In this document: in pieces, positions 55,305-62,391 of the stretch | Position numbering within the stretch: the first letter of the stretch is position 1 | Layout of the letters: each line of letters begins with the position of its first letter | NCBI GenBank assembly: GCA_014058405.1 | Contig: CP047423.1 | Location: 1 to 64,000, forward strand | Source: Candidatus Nitrospira kreftii | GTDB taxonomy: Bacteria; Nitrospirota; Nitrospiria; Nitrospirales; Nitrospiraceae | DNA: 64,000 nt | Direction of reading: 5' to 3' | The notes under the pieces: model-generated | The model's input: the letters and a program-made list of their open reading frames with translations, nothing else | What the model was told of the DNA's origin: nothing | Databases searched by the model: none | Made by a program: the position numbers and the translations under genes

Positions 55305-56246
55305 TCAATTATTCTTTTTTCTGTCATCGATGGCCTTCTTGATAGCCTCTGCTTGCTTTATTACAGTCTCGATTATGCCATAGGCGGGATGGGCCCCTTC
55401 TTTTGTCTCACTAATCACACTTGCTCCACAGCTTGAATGCATCTTGATTTTGCCTTTCGATGGAAGAGCAAGAGTCTGAACGTAATCGGGGTCTGCAATC
55501 TTCATCTGAAATGGTCGAACATTATCCCAGTCGGTTTTCGATTCCGGACCTTTCTGCCCTCTATAGAGATAGAGGGTTGCATCAAAGCAGGCTGACATAG
55601 GAAATACGTTTACGCTCACTCCCTTCACTCCCGTCGGCGGGTCAGCAAAGAAGTCCGTCGTTTTAAGGGCTCCTGGAGGCTTAGGTAATGGAGAGAGAGC
55701 AATCTTGTAAACCCAGCCGCTATTAAGTGGAAGGTCCTGCCATTCCTGCTTAGCCGCAGTGTACTCTTTGACGTCAATGACGGTACGTGTTGGGTTTTCC
55801 GCCGCCGCCGCCGCAAGTGCAACCTTAAGCACTGTTCCTAGGACGGCGCCTGCCTTTTCAAGATTTTCATTGAGCTTGTCCTTAACCTCCACGCCAACTT
55901 CTGAGATAAGGTCGGTATTGTCAATCTTGGATATATTCAGTTTTGTCTCAGAGAAGAAATCGCTCACCTCTTCAAGTGAAAATACCTGAGCGCTACCGTT
56001 GGAGAATATGGAATCGCTAGGGACTGAACTTGCGAAAAGCCCTACAGGTGAATTTCTGTCTTTGGGATCGATAACTCGTGGCTCTATTAGAATAAGAGAC
56101 CGTGAAAGTCTAAACTTGTGTTTGCCTTTTAGATCTTGTGAGTCAGCCGGAATACTGTCATAGCGTACACGGGCGTTGGTGCAACCATTTGCGACAAATG
56201 AGACTATGAGCAATGCGAGCAGGAACAATACACCTGGACGTTTCAT
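55305..56246 (-). CDS. Lipoprotein of unknown function, first gene of the protease module
   Basis: 313 residues from ATG 56,246 (TGGAGG upstream). A hydrophobic signal (VLFLLALLIVSFVANGC) ends in a lipobox-like VANGC, so the protein is probably attached to a membrane by its cysteine. The mature part is largely beta/alpha (HKFRLSRSLILIEP, VSDFFSETKLNISKID) with a Lys-rich C-terminus. Ten bases separate it from the fusion protease, so both are made together. It might be an inhibitor, substrate or anchoring subunit for the proteases; no family recognised. Confidence 0.75.
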   Translation of the reverse strand: MKRPGVLFLLALLIVSFVANGCTNARVRYDSIPADSQDLKGKHKFRLSRSLILIEPRVIDPKDRNSPVGLFASSVPSDSIFSNGSAQVFSLEEVSDFFSETKLNISKIDNTDLISEVGVEVKDKLNENLEKAGAVLGTVLKVALAAAAAENPTRTVIDVKEYTAAKQEWQDLPLNSGWVYKIALSPLPKPPGALKTTDFFADPPTGVKGVSVNVFPMSACFDATLYLYRGQKGPESKTDWDNVRPFQMKIADPDYVQTLALPSKGKIKMHSSCGASVISETKEGAHPAYGIIETVIKQAEAIKKAIDDRKKNN

Positions 56247-57130
56247 CTTAACCTCCATGTACCAATGGTTCTGTTTAGGTTTGAGTCGAGTGTCTTGTTG
56301 AGCGATCGCCTGTTGGTTGAAGAGCTTGTCTTCATACCTGGCTAATCCTTTACCGCTTTCTCCTGCAACATCCATGACACGTGCTGACGCAGGATCATCG
56401 CGGCGCCGACGAGGGTCGGGGTCTGATCGCCTTTCATTTTATTGAGCCGATCCCCAATGACCTCCTTGCAACTGAAGAAACGTCAAATTTCTCATCCGAC
56501 GGCGCTCGACCGGAGTGTTGCCGCCAGGCTAAACGAAAGCCTTCGTACGACCGCACCCATATCGTAAAAGAGTCTTGCAAGACAATCTCGGTGGAGACTT
56601 TACCTACTACCAATCGCAAACTCTTTCGCCTGCTGGTCGCCTGATAGTACGTGGCTCGGAATCACTTCTCCCTCACCCGCAGGGAAGACTGCGCGGCCCA
56701 TTCTGGCGCCTAGACTTTAGCACCACAAAAATGACACACGCGATGCCTCTTTAGAATAAAGAAGTATGGCCTTATCGAGTTGGGGCCATACAGCCCTAGC
56801 TTGCCTGTATTGAAGAATTTTCGCCCTCCTTCGCGTATGACCTGCCAGTGAGCTATTTCTGCATTCGATGCTTTTAGCAAGGAAGAGGCCGAAAAGTGCG
56901 CCACAGGAATGACGGTAAATTCCAAAGGAGTGTACTGTTACTTCTCAACAAGGAACCCAACGAGGTGAATCTATTTCGATCCAGTGAATCTGAATGGATT
57001 CAGTAGGAATATGCGAAGCAGGAGAGAGTACAATCACAGAAGTCTGAGGCCGATATCTAGAATCGGCCATGAGGAAGAGCTATTGGTTGCATTGTGACGA
57101 AATCAAGAAAATACGCAAATGTACCGCTCC
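56247..57130. other. Region with unconvincing reading frames between protease module and cassette 4
   Basis: About 880 bases without a supported gene. The segment upstream of the lipoprotein (56,250-56,640) has the sense of an eroded minus-strand gene (in-frame pieces such as MKGDQTPTLVGAAMILRQHV), but stop codons break it. A 71-residue minus frame at 56,710-56,925 ends CHFCGAKV but starts with TTG and has no ribosome-binding site. Promoter of the protease module should lie here. Confidence 0.45.
56710..56925 (-). CDS. Possible small zinc-binding protein (doubtful)
   Basis: 71-codon frame whose C-terminus RHRVCHFCGAKV contains one CxxC pair. The N-terminal part (EFTVIPVAHFSASSLLKASNAE) is not recognised. 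The start codon would be TTG and there is no clear ribosome-binding site. It may be a decayed gene fragment in the spacer before cassette copy 4. Confidence 0.25.
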   Translation of the reverse strand: MEFTVIPVAHFSASSLLKASNAEIAHWQVIREGGRKFFNTGKLGLYGPNSIRPYFFILKRHRVCHFCGAKV

Positions 57131-57440
57131 TCTGAGGCGCACCACTTGCGCCAGTGAGTCGGATATCCTAGCTACGTACCACTCTCCGGTCCGCTGGTAC
57201 CGACTACTCCCTCCACTTTCCTCCGTGAATTGTACGGTGCCTCTCCGAAAGGGCCGTTCTTTGCAACGACCTTCTTCCGATAGTTCAAGGATCAGCCTGG
57301 TGCAACGGCATCTCGTTCGGGCTCAGTGACCTCGAGGCACTCATGAATGTCGCCTTCGAGGCGATGGCATGGATTGCCGCCCATGCCTTGAAGCACTGAG
57401 CCGCTCCCGTGAGAAACCTCCAGACTTCTGGGGGTTTCCT
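57131..57440 (+). repeat. Leader-gene-terminator cassette, copy 4 (deleted)
   Basis: The leader (GGCGCACCACTTGCGCC hairpin) is joined directly at CCTCTCC to the middle of the gene (GAAAGGGCCGTTCTTTGC); about 140 bases with the ribosome-binding site, start and first 25 codons are missing. The 3' end with AAACCTCC-loop-GGGGGTTT hairpin is retained. Confidence 0.8.
57250..57399 (+). pseudogene. Cassette protein, copy 4, remnant
   Basis: Only the distal half of the gene remains (GPFFATTFFR then a stop from TCCGATAG, and LEALMNVAFEAMAWIAAHALKH downstream of a frameshift), ending TGA at 57,399. No start codon. Clear homology with copy 2 from the GPFFATTF strand onward. Confidence 0.75.
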
Positions 57441-57603
57441 TCACATAGTGAGATGTTGGCTCTATTGGTCAGCCAGGTAAATATAATCAATTCAGTCCGC
57501 TAAGACGGCAACTGACCGCAGGTACCAATTGACCCAATCAAGGCAAGAGCATACACTCGGCGCGCGGAAAAACCCTTGAAGCCAATTAGCAGTCTGTCTG
57601 GGC

Positions 57604-57627
57604 GGAGTATGCCGTTCGGCGTACTCC
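57604..57627. promoter_or_regulatory. Inverted repeat upstream of the ParA fragment
   Basis: GGAGTATGCC-GTTC-GGCGTACTCC (10-bp arms, one wobble position) 30 bases before the parA-like ATG. It could be a partition site or operator, as ParA loci often carry inverted repeats, or a hairpin of the leader. Confidence 0.4.
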
Positions 57628-57657
57628 ATGGTTAAACGCCAAGAATGTAGAGGAGTC

Positions 57658-57831
57658 ATGAAGACGATTGCCACGATCAACTTCAAAGGCGGAGTGGGGA
57701 AAACAACCGCAACCTGGGCGCTAGGTTACGTCGCCGCGCTCGATCCTGGCATCCGGACATTAATGTTCGACCTCGATGCACAGATGTCCCTAACCCAGGC
57801 CGTAAGTAACGCAGTCAGTAGTGCCGTTTGA
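57658..57831 (+). pseudogene. ParA-family ATPase fragment
   Basis: 57 residues: MKTIATINFKGGVGKTTATWALGY has the deviant Walker A KGGVGKTT, followed by TLMFDLDAQMSLTQAVSNA (Walker A' partner Asp), then a stop. ParA proteins have 200 or more residues, so about three quarters are missing. It has an AGAGGAG ribosome-binding site. The fragment indicates plasmid-like or ICE-like ancestry of this end of the island. Confidence 0.8.
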
Positions 57832-57897
57832 TCTTCTCGAACAGACCAGCGAGCAGCGCATATTGCAGACACTCCTTAACCTGATTCATCAACTTTC

Positions 57898-58140
57898 TTA
57901 GTGTTTTCTATCGTGCGGTGGACAAGGATCATTACCCGGCACCACCGTATCCGAGTCTCGCCACTGTCCGTCTCGACCCTGAATCCGAACCTCTCCACCG
58001 CCCAAACTGCTCACAGTTGCCTTTGCCTGGCGTTCAGCTTCTTGTTGTGTGTTATGGATGCTGCTGGCTCTATCGGCACCAGCCTTTCTCACTGCCCACC
58101 CCTCCTCGTGCTTGACTACATACCGATCGTTCTTTCCCAT
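57898..58140 (-). CDS. DUF2188-domain protein
   Basis: 80 residues matching the DUF2188 layout: RYVVKHEEGWAVRKAGADRASSIHNTQQEAERQAK and a C-terminal GEVRIQGRDGQWRDSDTV. AAAGGAGGAATC is the ribosome-binding site. The domain is a small sheet-helix fold of unknown role, frequent beside plasmid and phage genes. It is followed on the same strand by nothing else; the SinR-like gene lies 30 bases upstream of its start. Confidence 0.85.
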   Translation of the reverse strand: MGKNDRYVVKHEEGWAVRKAGADRASSIHNTQQEAERQAKATVSSLGGGEVRIQGRDGQWRDSDTVVPGNDPCPPHDRKH

Positions 58141-58170
58141 AGATTCCTCCTTTTGAGTCTTATGTCGCGG

Positions 58171-58449
58171 TCATGCTAGCTGATGGACGTGACTGTTGAT
58201 CCATTCCCATGCGTCTTTGGGCAGCCATCCCGCTGAATCGGCGGTCACACCGATAACCAAAAGCCGGTCATTCTGGTCGATGTGCTGGCGGACCTTGGCG
58301 GCAATCTGATCTGCCGTCAGGTAACTCTCCACGAGCCATGTGGATTCGAGATAGTGCCACCATGACGACCCGCATGATTTGATGGCCTCGTGAACGGCCT
58401 TGTAGTCCTGCCCCGGTCTCTTCAAATCGTATGTGACGAGTTGCACCAT
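58171..58449 (-). CDS. SinR-family (Cas2-fold) protein
   Basis: 92 residues with VTYDLKRPGQDYKAVHEAIKS, SSWWHYLESTWLV and NDRLLVIGVTADSAGWLPKDAWEWINSH, the pattern of stand-alone SinR-annotated proteins that share the ferredoxin-like fold of Cas2 and VapD. No cas1, other cas genes or repeat arrays are nearby. Possibly a nuclease; it is paired with the DUF2188 gene 30 bases downstream. The start ATG has AGGAGGTGTTGT upstream. Confidence 0.8.
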   Translation of the reverse strand: MVQLVTYDLKRPGQDYKAVHEAIKSCGSSWWHYLESTWLVESYLTADQIAAKVRQHIDQNDRLLVIGVTADSAGWLPKDAWEWINSHVHQLA

Positions 58450-58620
58450 ACAACACCTCCTGGTGGATTGTTATCTGACATTCAGTACGTATCTTTCCTT
58501 GCCCTATTGACGGCCACCCTCCGAATGAGTATCCTTCTTCAGGACGAGTTAATCCTACAACATGGAAATTCGCGAGTCAACATAAAAAGGACTATAACTT
58601 CCTATAAGAGGATATTATAA

Positions 58621-58983
58621 ATGGAGGATCTTTACGGCTTCATCGGCAAGAAAATTCATGAACTCCGCACCAATTATGGAGGCAAGGGGATAAGCCAGGA
58701 GGAGCTGGCTAAGGCAATGGAGACAACTGCGAATACCATTTCGCGCTGGGAAACAGCAATCTACAAGCCTTCGGCAAAAGAACTCCACAAACTTGCTCAG
58801 TTTTTTGGGGTAACCATCGCCACCTTCTTCCCTGAAAAGGAGAATCCTCTTCTTCAAGCCCTAATGAGTGCCACCGGAGAACTACGGGAAAACGACTTCC
58901 ATGAGCTAATACAGTATGCCCAATTCCGAACTGCGCGAAGGAAACTCGACGAGGCAAAAACTCATACGAAACGAAAGAAATGA
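58621..58983 (+). CDS. XRE-family transcriptional regulator
   Basis: 120 residues with an N-terminal Cro/C1-type helix-turn-helix (IGKKIHELRTNYGGKGISQEELAKAMETTANTISRWETAIYKPS). A C-terminal charged tail follows. Stop and start codons overlap with the ImmA/IrrE peptidase gene (ATGA), the usual repressor-antirepressor protease pair. GAGG lies before the ATG. Confidence 0.92.
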   Translation: MEDLYGFIGKKIHELRTNYGGKGISQEELAKAMETTANTISRWETAIYKPSAKELHKLAQFFGVTIATFFPEKENPLLQALMSATGELRENDFHELIQYAQFRTARRKLDEAKTHTKRKK

Positions 58984-59639
58984 CTCGATCTGGCTATTAC
59001 AAAGAAATGAGAGCTCTCGCGCTCAGCAAACGGACTGAGCACAATGTTCAAACGTCTTCACTTAATTTACGAACAATCCGTCGACTCTATAAATCTGAGA
59101 AGATCAGGATCGATCCTTGGGACCTCAAAGGTTCGCGGGTCCGCGCGGCGTACTTCTGCGACAATGACGATAATTCAGTGATGGTAAATAGCAATCTACC
59201 GCGTGAGCCAAAGCTCTTTGCTCTCGTCCACGAGTTGAAGCATCACTATGTCGATCGCCCCAGCATTCTGAAAGGTCTTCATACGTGCGGAGCCTACAAT
59301 GAGAATGAAATGGTCGAAATCGGCGCTGAAGTGTTCTCAGCAGAGTTTATCTATCCTGAAGCCGAGATGCGAGATCTTGCGAATAGGTTGGGGATTACGA
59401 GTAGTTCTTGTACTCCAACAAAGGTTGTGGAGTTTAAACGGTCCTGTCTAGCCATTGTCAGTTACAAGTTCATCGTGAAGCGATTTGAATGGTTTGGATT
59501 CTGCGAAGAGGGACACTTCAAACACGAGCAGTTTCAGAAGCTAGAAGAGTCATTGTATGGTCTTCCTATATACAAGCAGGCGTGGTTTCAACGCTATCGT
59601 GCCAGAAGGAAATCTTCCCCATCCAGATTCAGACCATAG
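58980..59639 (+). CDS. ImmA/IrrE-family metallopeptidase
   Basis: 219 residues with zinc motif HELKHHY (HExxH) and a downstream Glu in NENEMVEIGAEVFSAEFIYP, the gluzincin glutamate. Members cleave the phage repressor encoded by the neighbouring XRE gene on DNA damage, or act as antitoxin-toxin partners. It is coupled to the XRE gene by a four-base overlap. A C-terminal region of 90 residues with aromatic/basic content is not assigned. Confidence 0.9.
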   Translation: MTRSGYYKEMRALALSKRTEHNVQTSSLNLRTIRRLYKSEKIRIDPWDLKGSRVRAAYFCDNDDNSVMVNSNLPREPKLFALVHELKHHYVDRPSILKGLHTCGAYNENEMVEIGAEVFSAEFIYPEAEMRDLANRLGITSSSCTPTKVVEFKRSCLAIVSYKFIVKRFEWFGFCEEGHFKHEQFQKLEESLYGLPIYKQAWFQRYRARRKSSPSRFRP

Positions 59640-59863
59640 CGTCAAATTTCCGCATTTACTCACCGTTCTGGTTTTATATCATATGAGACATCACCGCCCG
59701 CTATGTATCGGGCCCAACTCGAAGCGGGAAATTCTCCTTTTGAAGTGTCTCCTTGACGATGGATCTTAGGCGGGGGCTTCCTTCCTTCACAGGGATTCGT
59801 ATGGGACAGAAGATAATTGGTAGGGTGAAAATGGTGGCGAGTCAGAAACGGAGTATCCCATTA

Positions 59864-60184
59864 TCAGGCAGTCACGAGTGCTTCCCTGCGTTGCTCGATA
59901 TGCTTCCTGACTATCACCGGCAATGCTTGTTCGGCAAGCCGCAGCTCATAGGTCTTCTGCAGGTTCATCCAAAATCCAGCTGTGGTGTTGAGAAATGCAG
60001 CTAGACGAACCGCAGTATCTCCCGTGATCCCACGCTGCCCTTTGATAATTGCCGTGATCCGATTCGCCGGCACTTCGAGGGCCTTGGCCAGTGTATTGGC
60101 GTTAATCGGCGGATCTGACGGCCTCATGAACTCTTCCAGTAAAATTTCCCCTGGATGAACCGGCCGCATACCGTGCTTGACCAT
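59864..60184 (-). CDS. higA: HigA-family antitoxin
   Basis: 106 residues: MRPVHPGEILLEEFM is the HigA start, then an XRE helix-turn-helix (INANTLAKALEVPANRITAIIKGQRGITGDTAVRLAAFLNT) and the tail FWMNLQKTYELRLAEQ. It follows the HigB-like toxin with 13 bases between, the usual toxin-first order of HigBA. The intact antitoxin can act without the toxin, as a repressor. Confidence 0.92.
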   Translation of the reverse strand: MVKHGMRPVHPGEILLEEFMRPSDPPINANTLAKALEVPANRITAIIKGQRGITGDTAVRLAAFLNTTAGFWMNLQKTYELRLAEQALPVIVRKHIEQRREALVTA

Positions 60185-60197
60185 GGCGCGCGCTCCT

Positions 60198-60475
60198 TCA
60201 ATGATAATCCGTGATTTCTACCTCGTGGGGTCCGTCCGCCATCCAGACAAACAGATCCGCCATTTATCGTCATTCCTGATGCTATGCTGTCCGGCTCGAT
60301 CCCCTTTCAGCCTCTCCAAACGATTCCCGGCCGGCGCCATAAGATCCTTCGGATCCGATGCGCTGTCGAGCATAGTGAGTTTCCGTTCTGCGACCTTCCG
60401 GAAGCTGGAGAATTCCCTGACCCGCTCTCCGGAAATGAACTGTTGGGTCTTCTTGTCCCGAAACCCTCGAATCAC
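60198..60475 (-). pseudogene. higB: HigB-family toxin, frameshifted
   Basis: The frame starts MIRGFRDKKTQQFISGERV and has the RelE-like HigB body (RLERLKGDRAGQHSIRNDDKWRIC). It then deviates: a missing base at TGTTTGTCTGG moves the expected C-terminus (VWMADGPHEVEITDYH, stop at 60,198) into another frame, while the broken frame stops after SGWRTDPTR at 60,218. The last 14 residues with a catalytic His in this family are lost. Sequencing error, or inactivated toxin. Confidence 0.8.
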
Positions 60476-60517
60476 ACTGTCGACCCTAGCAAAGTTTTAT
60501 GAGTTACGTACAGCGTA

Positions 60518-60536
60518 TGTGCTAATTTTGTGCTAA
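60518..60536 (+). promoter_or_regulatory. Right arm-type site: two TGTGCTAA copies
   Basis: TGTGCTAA-TTT-TGTGCTAA, identical to 28,344-28,362 and in the same orientation, 130 bases before attR. With the left copy it frames the island. Confidence 0.55.
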
Positions 60537-60666
60537 AAGTCTGCAGAACAGACCTCACTCGACAGAACCAATCGAATCAGTAGAAACCCAGCAACGCCTT
60601 GATTTGCATGATAAAACGGGGAAACCATCACGATTTCAAGCCGTTGCAATTATTGGTCTTTTCGAA

Positions 60667-60711
60667 CTTTTAAGGCGAGGGCCCTGGGTTCGAGTCCCAG
60701 CCGGCTCACCA
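60667..60711 (+). repeat. attR: duplicated 3' end of tRNA-Lys
   Basis: Identical 45 bases to attL, from CTTTTAAGGCG to CTCACCA. The upstream part of the tRNA is absent here, so this is a cut-and-paste copy, not a functional tRNA. Confidence 0.92.
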
Positions 60712-60860
60712 ATACATTCAAGGCCTTCCGTTCCAGAGACCGCCACCGCCGGGCATTCATAGGACAATCCATAGGACATTTTGAAGGCAGAATCGAGCCT
60801 CGCGACGGCATCGCGCAGCTTCCAAGACAATCCCAGGGCCGAGGCGGACAAATAGCCAGC

Positions 60861-61229
60861 TTAGAAGTCTTCGAACAGTCGAAGCTGGTTCAGATCCGCA
60901 TTCCCTCTCATATAGGCTGGAAGCTTCATTTCCTCACTTCTAGGCGTCTTTGGTGGTGGAGGTTCCCTCAGTAACTGTCGGACGTGGTCCCAGGTATCGA
61001 TCCGCTCAAAATGTTCTAAGTCATTCTCATGAAGGTTTAGGCTCCACTGTGAACCGGCCCTGATCCTGGTTCCTTGTGGTGGGTTCAGAAAGCGGAGCTG
61101 GAAATACCAATCACCTGCTTGGTCTGTGCCGAGGGCATACACAGCGCCGATTAGACCAACAGGCTTGCCGAGGCGGGGAGTTTTCAAACGAAGATAGGCA
61201 CCTTGGCTAAGGTCTGAACGGGTCAGCAT
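60861..61229 (-). CDS. Hypothetical protein beyond attR
   Basis: 122 residues with no signal peptide. A beta-rich N-terminus (GAYLRLKTPRLGKPVGLIGAVYALGTDQAGDWYFQLRFL) is followed by a charged, proline-rich middle and an acidic helical end (ADLNQLRLFEDF). The family is not recognised. It lies between attR and the degraded att core at 61,809, so it may belong to an older island. Confidence 0.6.
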   Translation of the reverse strand: MLTRSDLSQGAYLRLKTPRLGKPVGLIGAVYALGTDQAGDWYFQLRFLNPPQGTRIRAGSQWSLNLHENDLEHFERIDTWDHVRQLLREPPPPKTPRSEEMKLPAYMRGNADLNQLRLFEDF

Positions 61230-61440
61230 GATAGTAGCCGATGGTTACAAGCCGAATGGGCTCCGGTCAAGCTGGGATCTTCACGCAAGGATACCCCTTT
61301 AAGGAGCTATGCGGAATGTCCGCTGATGCCGGTGCAGTCCCGCCTAGGGATTCCGCTAGGATTCCGGACGAGCCAATGTAGCTAGCATGTGTATAGTTGA
61401 TTCGTCCGTCAGGCACATCCAAATCAGATAATAGGAGGGC

Positions 61441-61701
61441 ATGATGATAGGGCTTTTGATAGCAGCTTTCGAAAGCATAACAGGGAGCGGCAAGGGCCAA
61501 GTTGAAACATCCAAAGGTCAGATGAAGGAAGCCGTGGAGGAGACGAAAGGACAAATGAAGGCGTTGAAGGAGAAGGGCGAGAAAGGCAACCATGCGAATG
61601 GGGAAATGGACAGAGCAAAAGGCAATGTAAAGGGTACGGTTGAGCGAGGGAAGGGCGAAGCCGATGAGTTGTCAGCAAAGATGAAGGACGAAGTCCCGTA
61701 A
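61441..61701 (+). CDS. CsbD-like small charged protein
   Basis: 86 residues, almost entirely Lys/Glu/Gly-rich helix with repeats such as GKGQVETSKGQMKEA and RAKGNVKGTVERGKGEADEL, the pattern of the CsbD-like stress-protein family (general stress, envelope or dehydration response). The first residues MMIGLLIAAF are hydrophobic. GGAGG precedes the ATG. Annotation is by composition and motif. Confidence 0.7.
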   Translation: MMIGLLIAAFESITGSGKGQVETSKGQMKEAVEETKGQMKALKEKGEKGNHANGEMDRAKGNVKGTVERGKGEADELSAKMKDEVP

Positions 61702-61808
61702 GCACAATCACCGTTTCGGCGTACAGTGGAAACCATTAACACAATCATGTGAAAGAAATCGGGGAACCATTGGAAATACAGGTCATTGGCATTTGCGATC
61801 TTTTGTAA

Positions 61809-61826
61809 CTTTTAAGGCAGGGCCCT
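61809..61826 (+). repeat. Degraded third att core
   Basis: CTTTTAAGGC-AGGGCCCT, i.e. the first 19 bases of the att block with one base missing. The preceding 50 bases also resemble those before attR (CGGGGAA-CCAT, GCAATTTG-type, TCTTTT). It lies 1.1 kb outside attR. Confidence 0.6.
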
Positions 61827-61872
61827 CATCTTCCCGTGCGTATCGTCGATATAATTCTGGTCTCCGTTGGCT

Positions 61873-62330
61873 GTGGCCGACCGGCTCGCACCGGCGGGCG
61901 CATCGCTCACGCCAGTAGCCTGTCACTCTCGCTGCTTGTCTCCGGCACGCCGGTTTCAGCACCTGTCTCCTTGTTTCCTCTATGAACTGAACGGTGCCTC
62001 TCCTCCTCCCCTGAGAGACTTATTGTTCGGTCACACAAGGAGGAAACAAGATGACGACCAACATTTCATCCAAACGACCGGCCAACACGCTGCGATCCGG
62101 CAATATCAATGCCACGATCTGGCAGAACGTCAGCGAGAAGGGACCGTTCTTCGCGACGACCTTTCTCGGCCATTTAAGGATCAATCTGGTGCCTGGCGCA
62201 CGGCACCTCATTTGGTCTCATCTTGAGGCGCTCCTGAATGTCGCCTTTGAGGCGAAGGAGTGGATGACCGCTCACACACTGAAGCGCTGAGCGGTTTCAT
62301 AGGAAGCCTTCGGCCTTCCGTGGGCTTCCT
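61873..62330 (+). repeat. Leader-gene-terminator cassette, copy 3
   Basis: Leader begins TGGCCGACCGGCT as copy 1; the GGCGC/GCGCC-type hairpin is kept with altered bases (GGCGCATCGCTCACGCC). Ribosome-binding site ACACAAGGAGGAAACAAG, gene, end hairpin GGAAGCCTTCGGCC/GTGGGCTTCC. It lies outside attR, immediately after the third att core. Confidence 0.85.
62051..62290 (+). CDS. Cassette protein, copy 3 (internally frameshifted)
   Basis: 79 residues: the first 38 (MTTNISSKRPANTLRSGNIN, ATIWQNVSEKGPFFATTF) and the last 22 (LEALLNVAFEAKEWMTAHTLKR) match the intact copy, but about 20 residues between are unlike it because one insertion and one compensating deletion change the frame there. The full-length open frame is kept, so a protein could be made, but the middle strand is destroyed. 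Confidence 0.65.
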   Translation: MTTNISSKRPANTLRSGNINATIWQNVSEKGPFFATTFLGHLRINLVPGARHLIWSHLEALLNVAFEAKEWMTAHTLKR

Positions 62331-62391
62331 CGATCTATTTGGTATTTGTACCCCCTGCTACACTTAACATGAACACTGTTGGGAGTGTCCC

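Larger units (their letters stand above)
28240..60711. mobile_element. 32.4-kb integrative genomic island in tRNA-Lys
   Basis: Bounded by a perfect 45-bp direct repeat of the tRNA-Lys 3' half, with a tyrosine integrase gene immediately inside the tRNA end and a doubled TGTGCTAA motif near each end. The content is mobile and defensive: inovirus-like genes, type I restriction, AbiE, HNH, HigBA, XRE/ImmA, exported proteases and a repeated small cassette. A conjugation system is not visible. Base composition varies inside: GC-rich at the phage end, clearly AT-richer around 46.7-56.3 kb, so the cargo came from several sources. Confidence 0.9.

Noticed and set aside
56381..56644. 87-codon plus-strand frame upstream of the protease module
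   Set aside because: No ribosome-binding site or family pattern; minus strand has better but broken coding signs.
58171..58449. CRISPR-Cas remnant suggested by the Cas2-fold protein
   Set aside because: No cas1, no effector genes and no repeat-spacer array anywhere in the window.
60636..60851. 71-codon minus frame over attR
   Set aside because: It is antisense to the tRNA-Lys fragment and has no other support.
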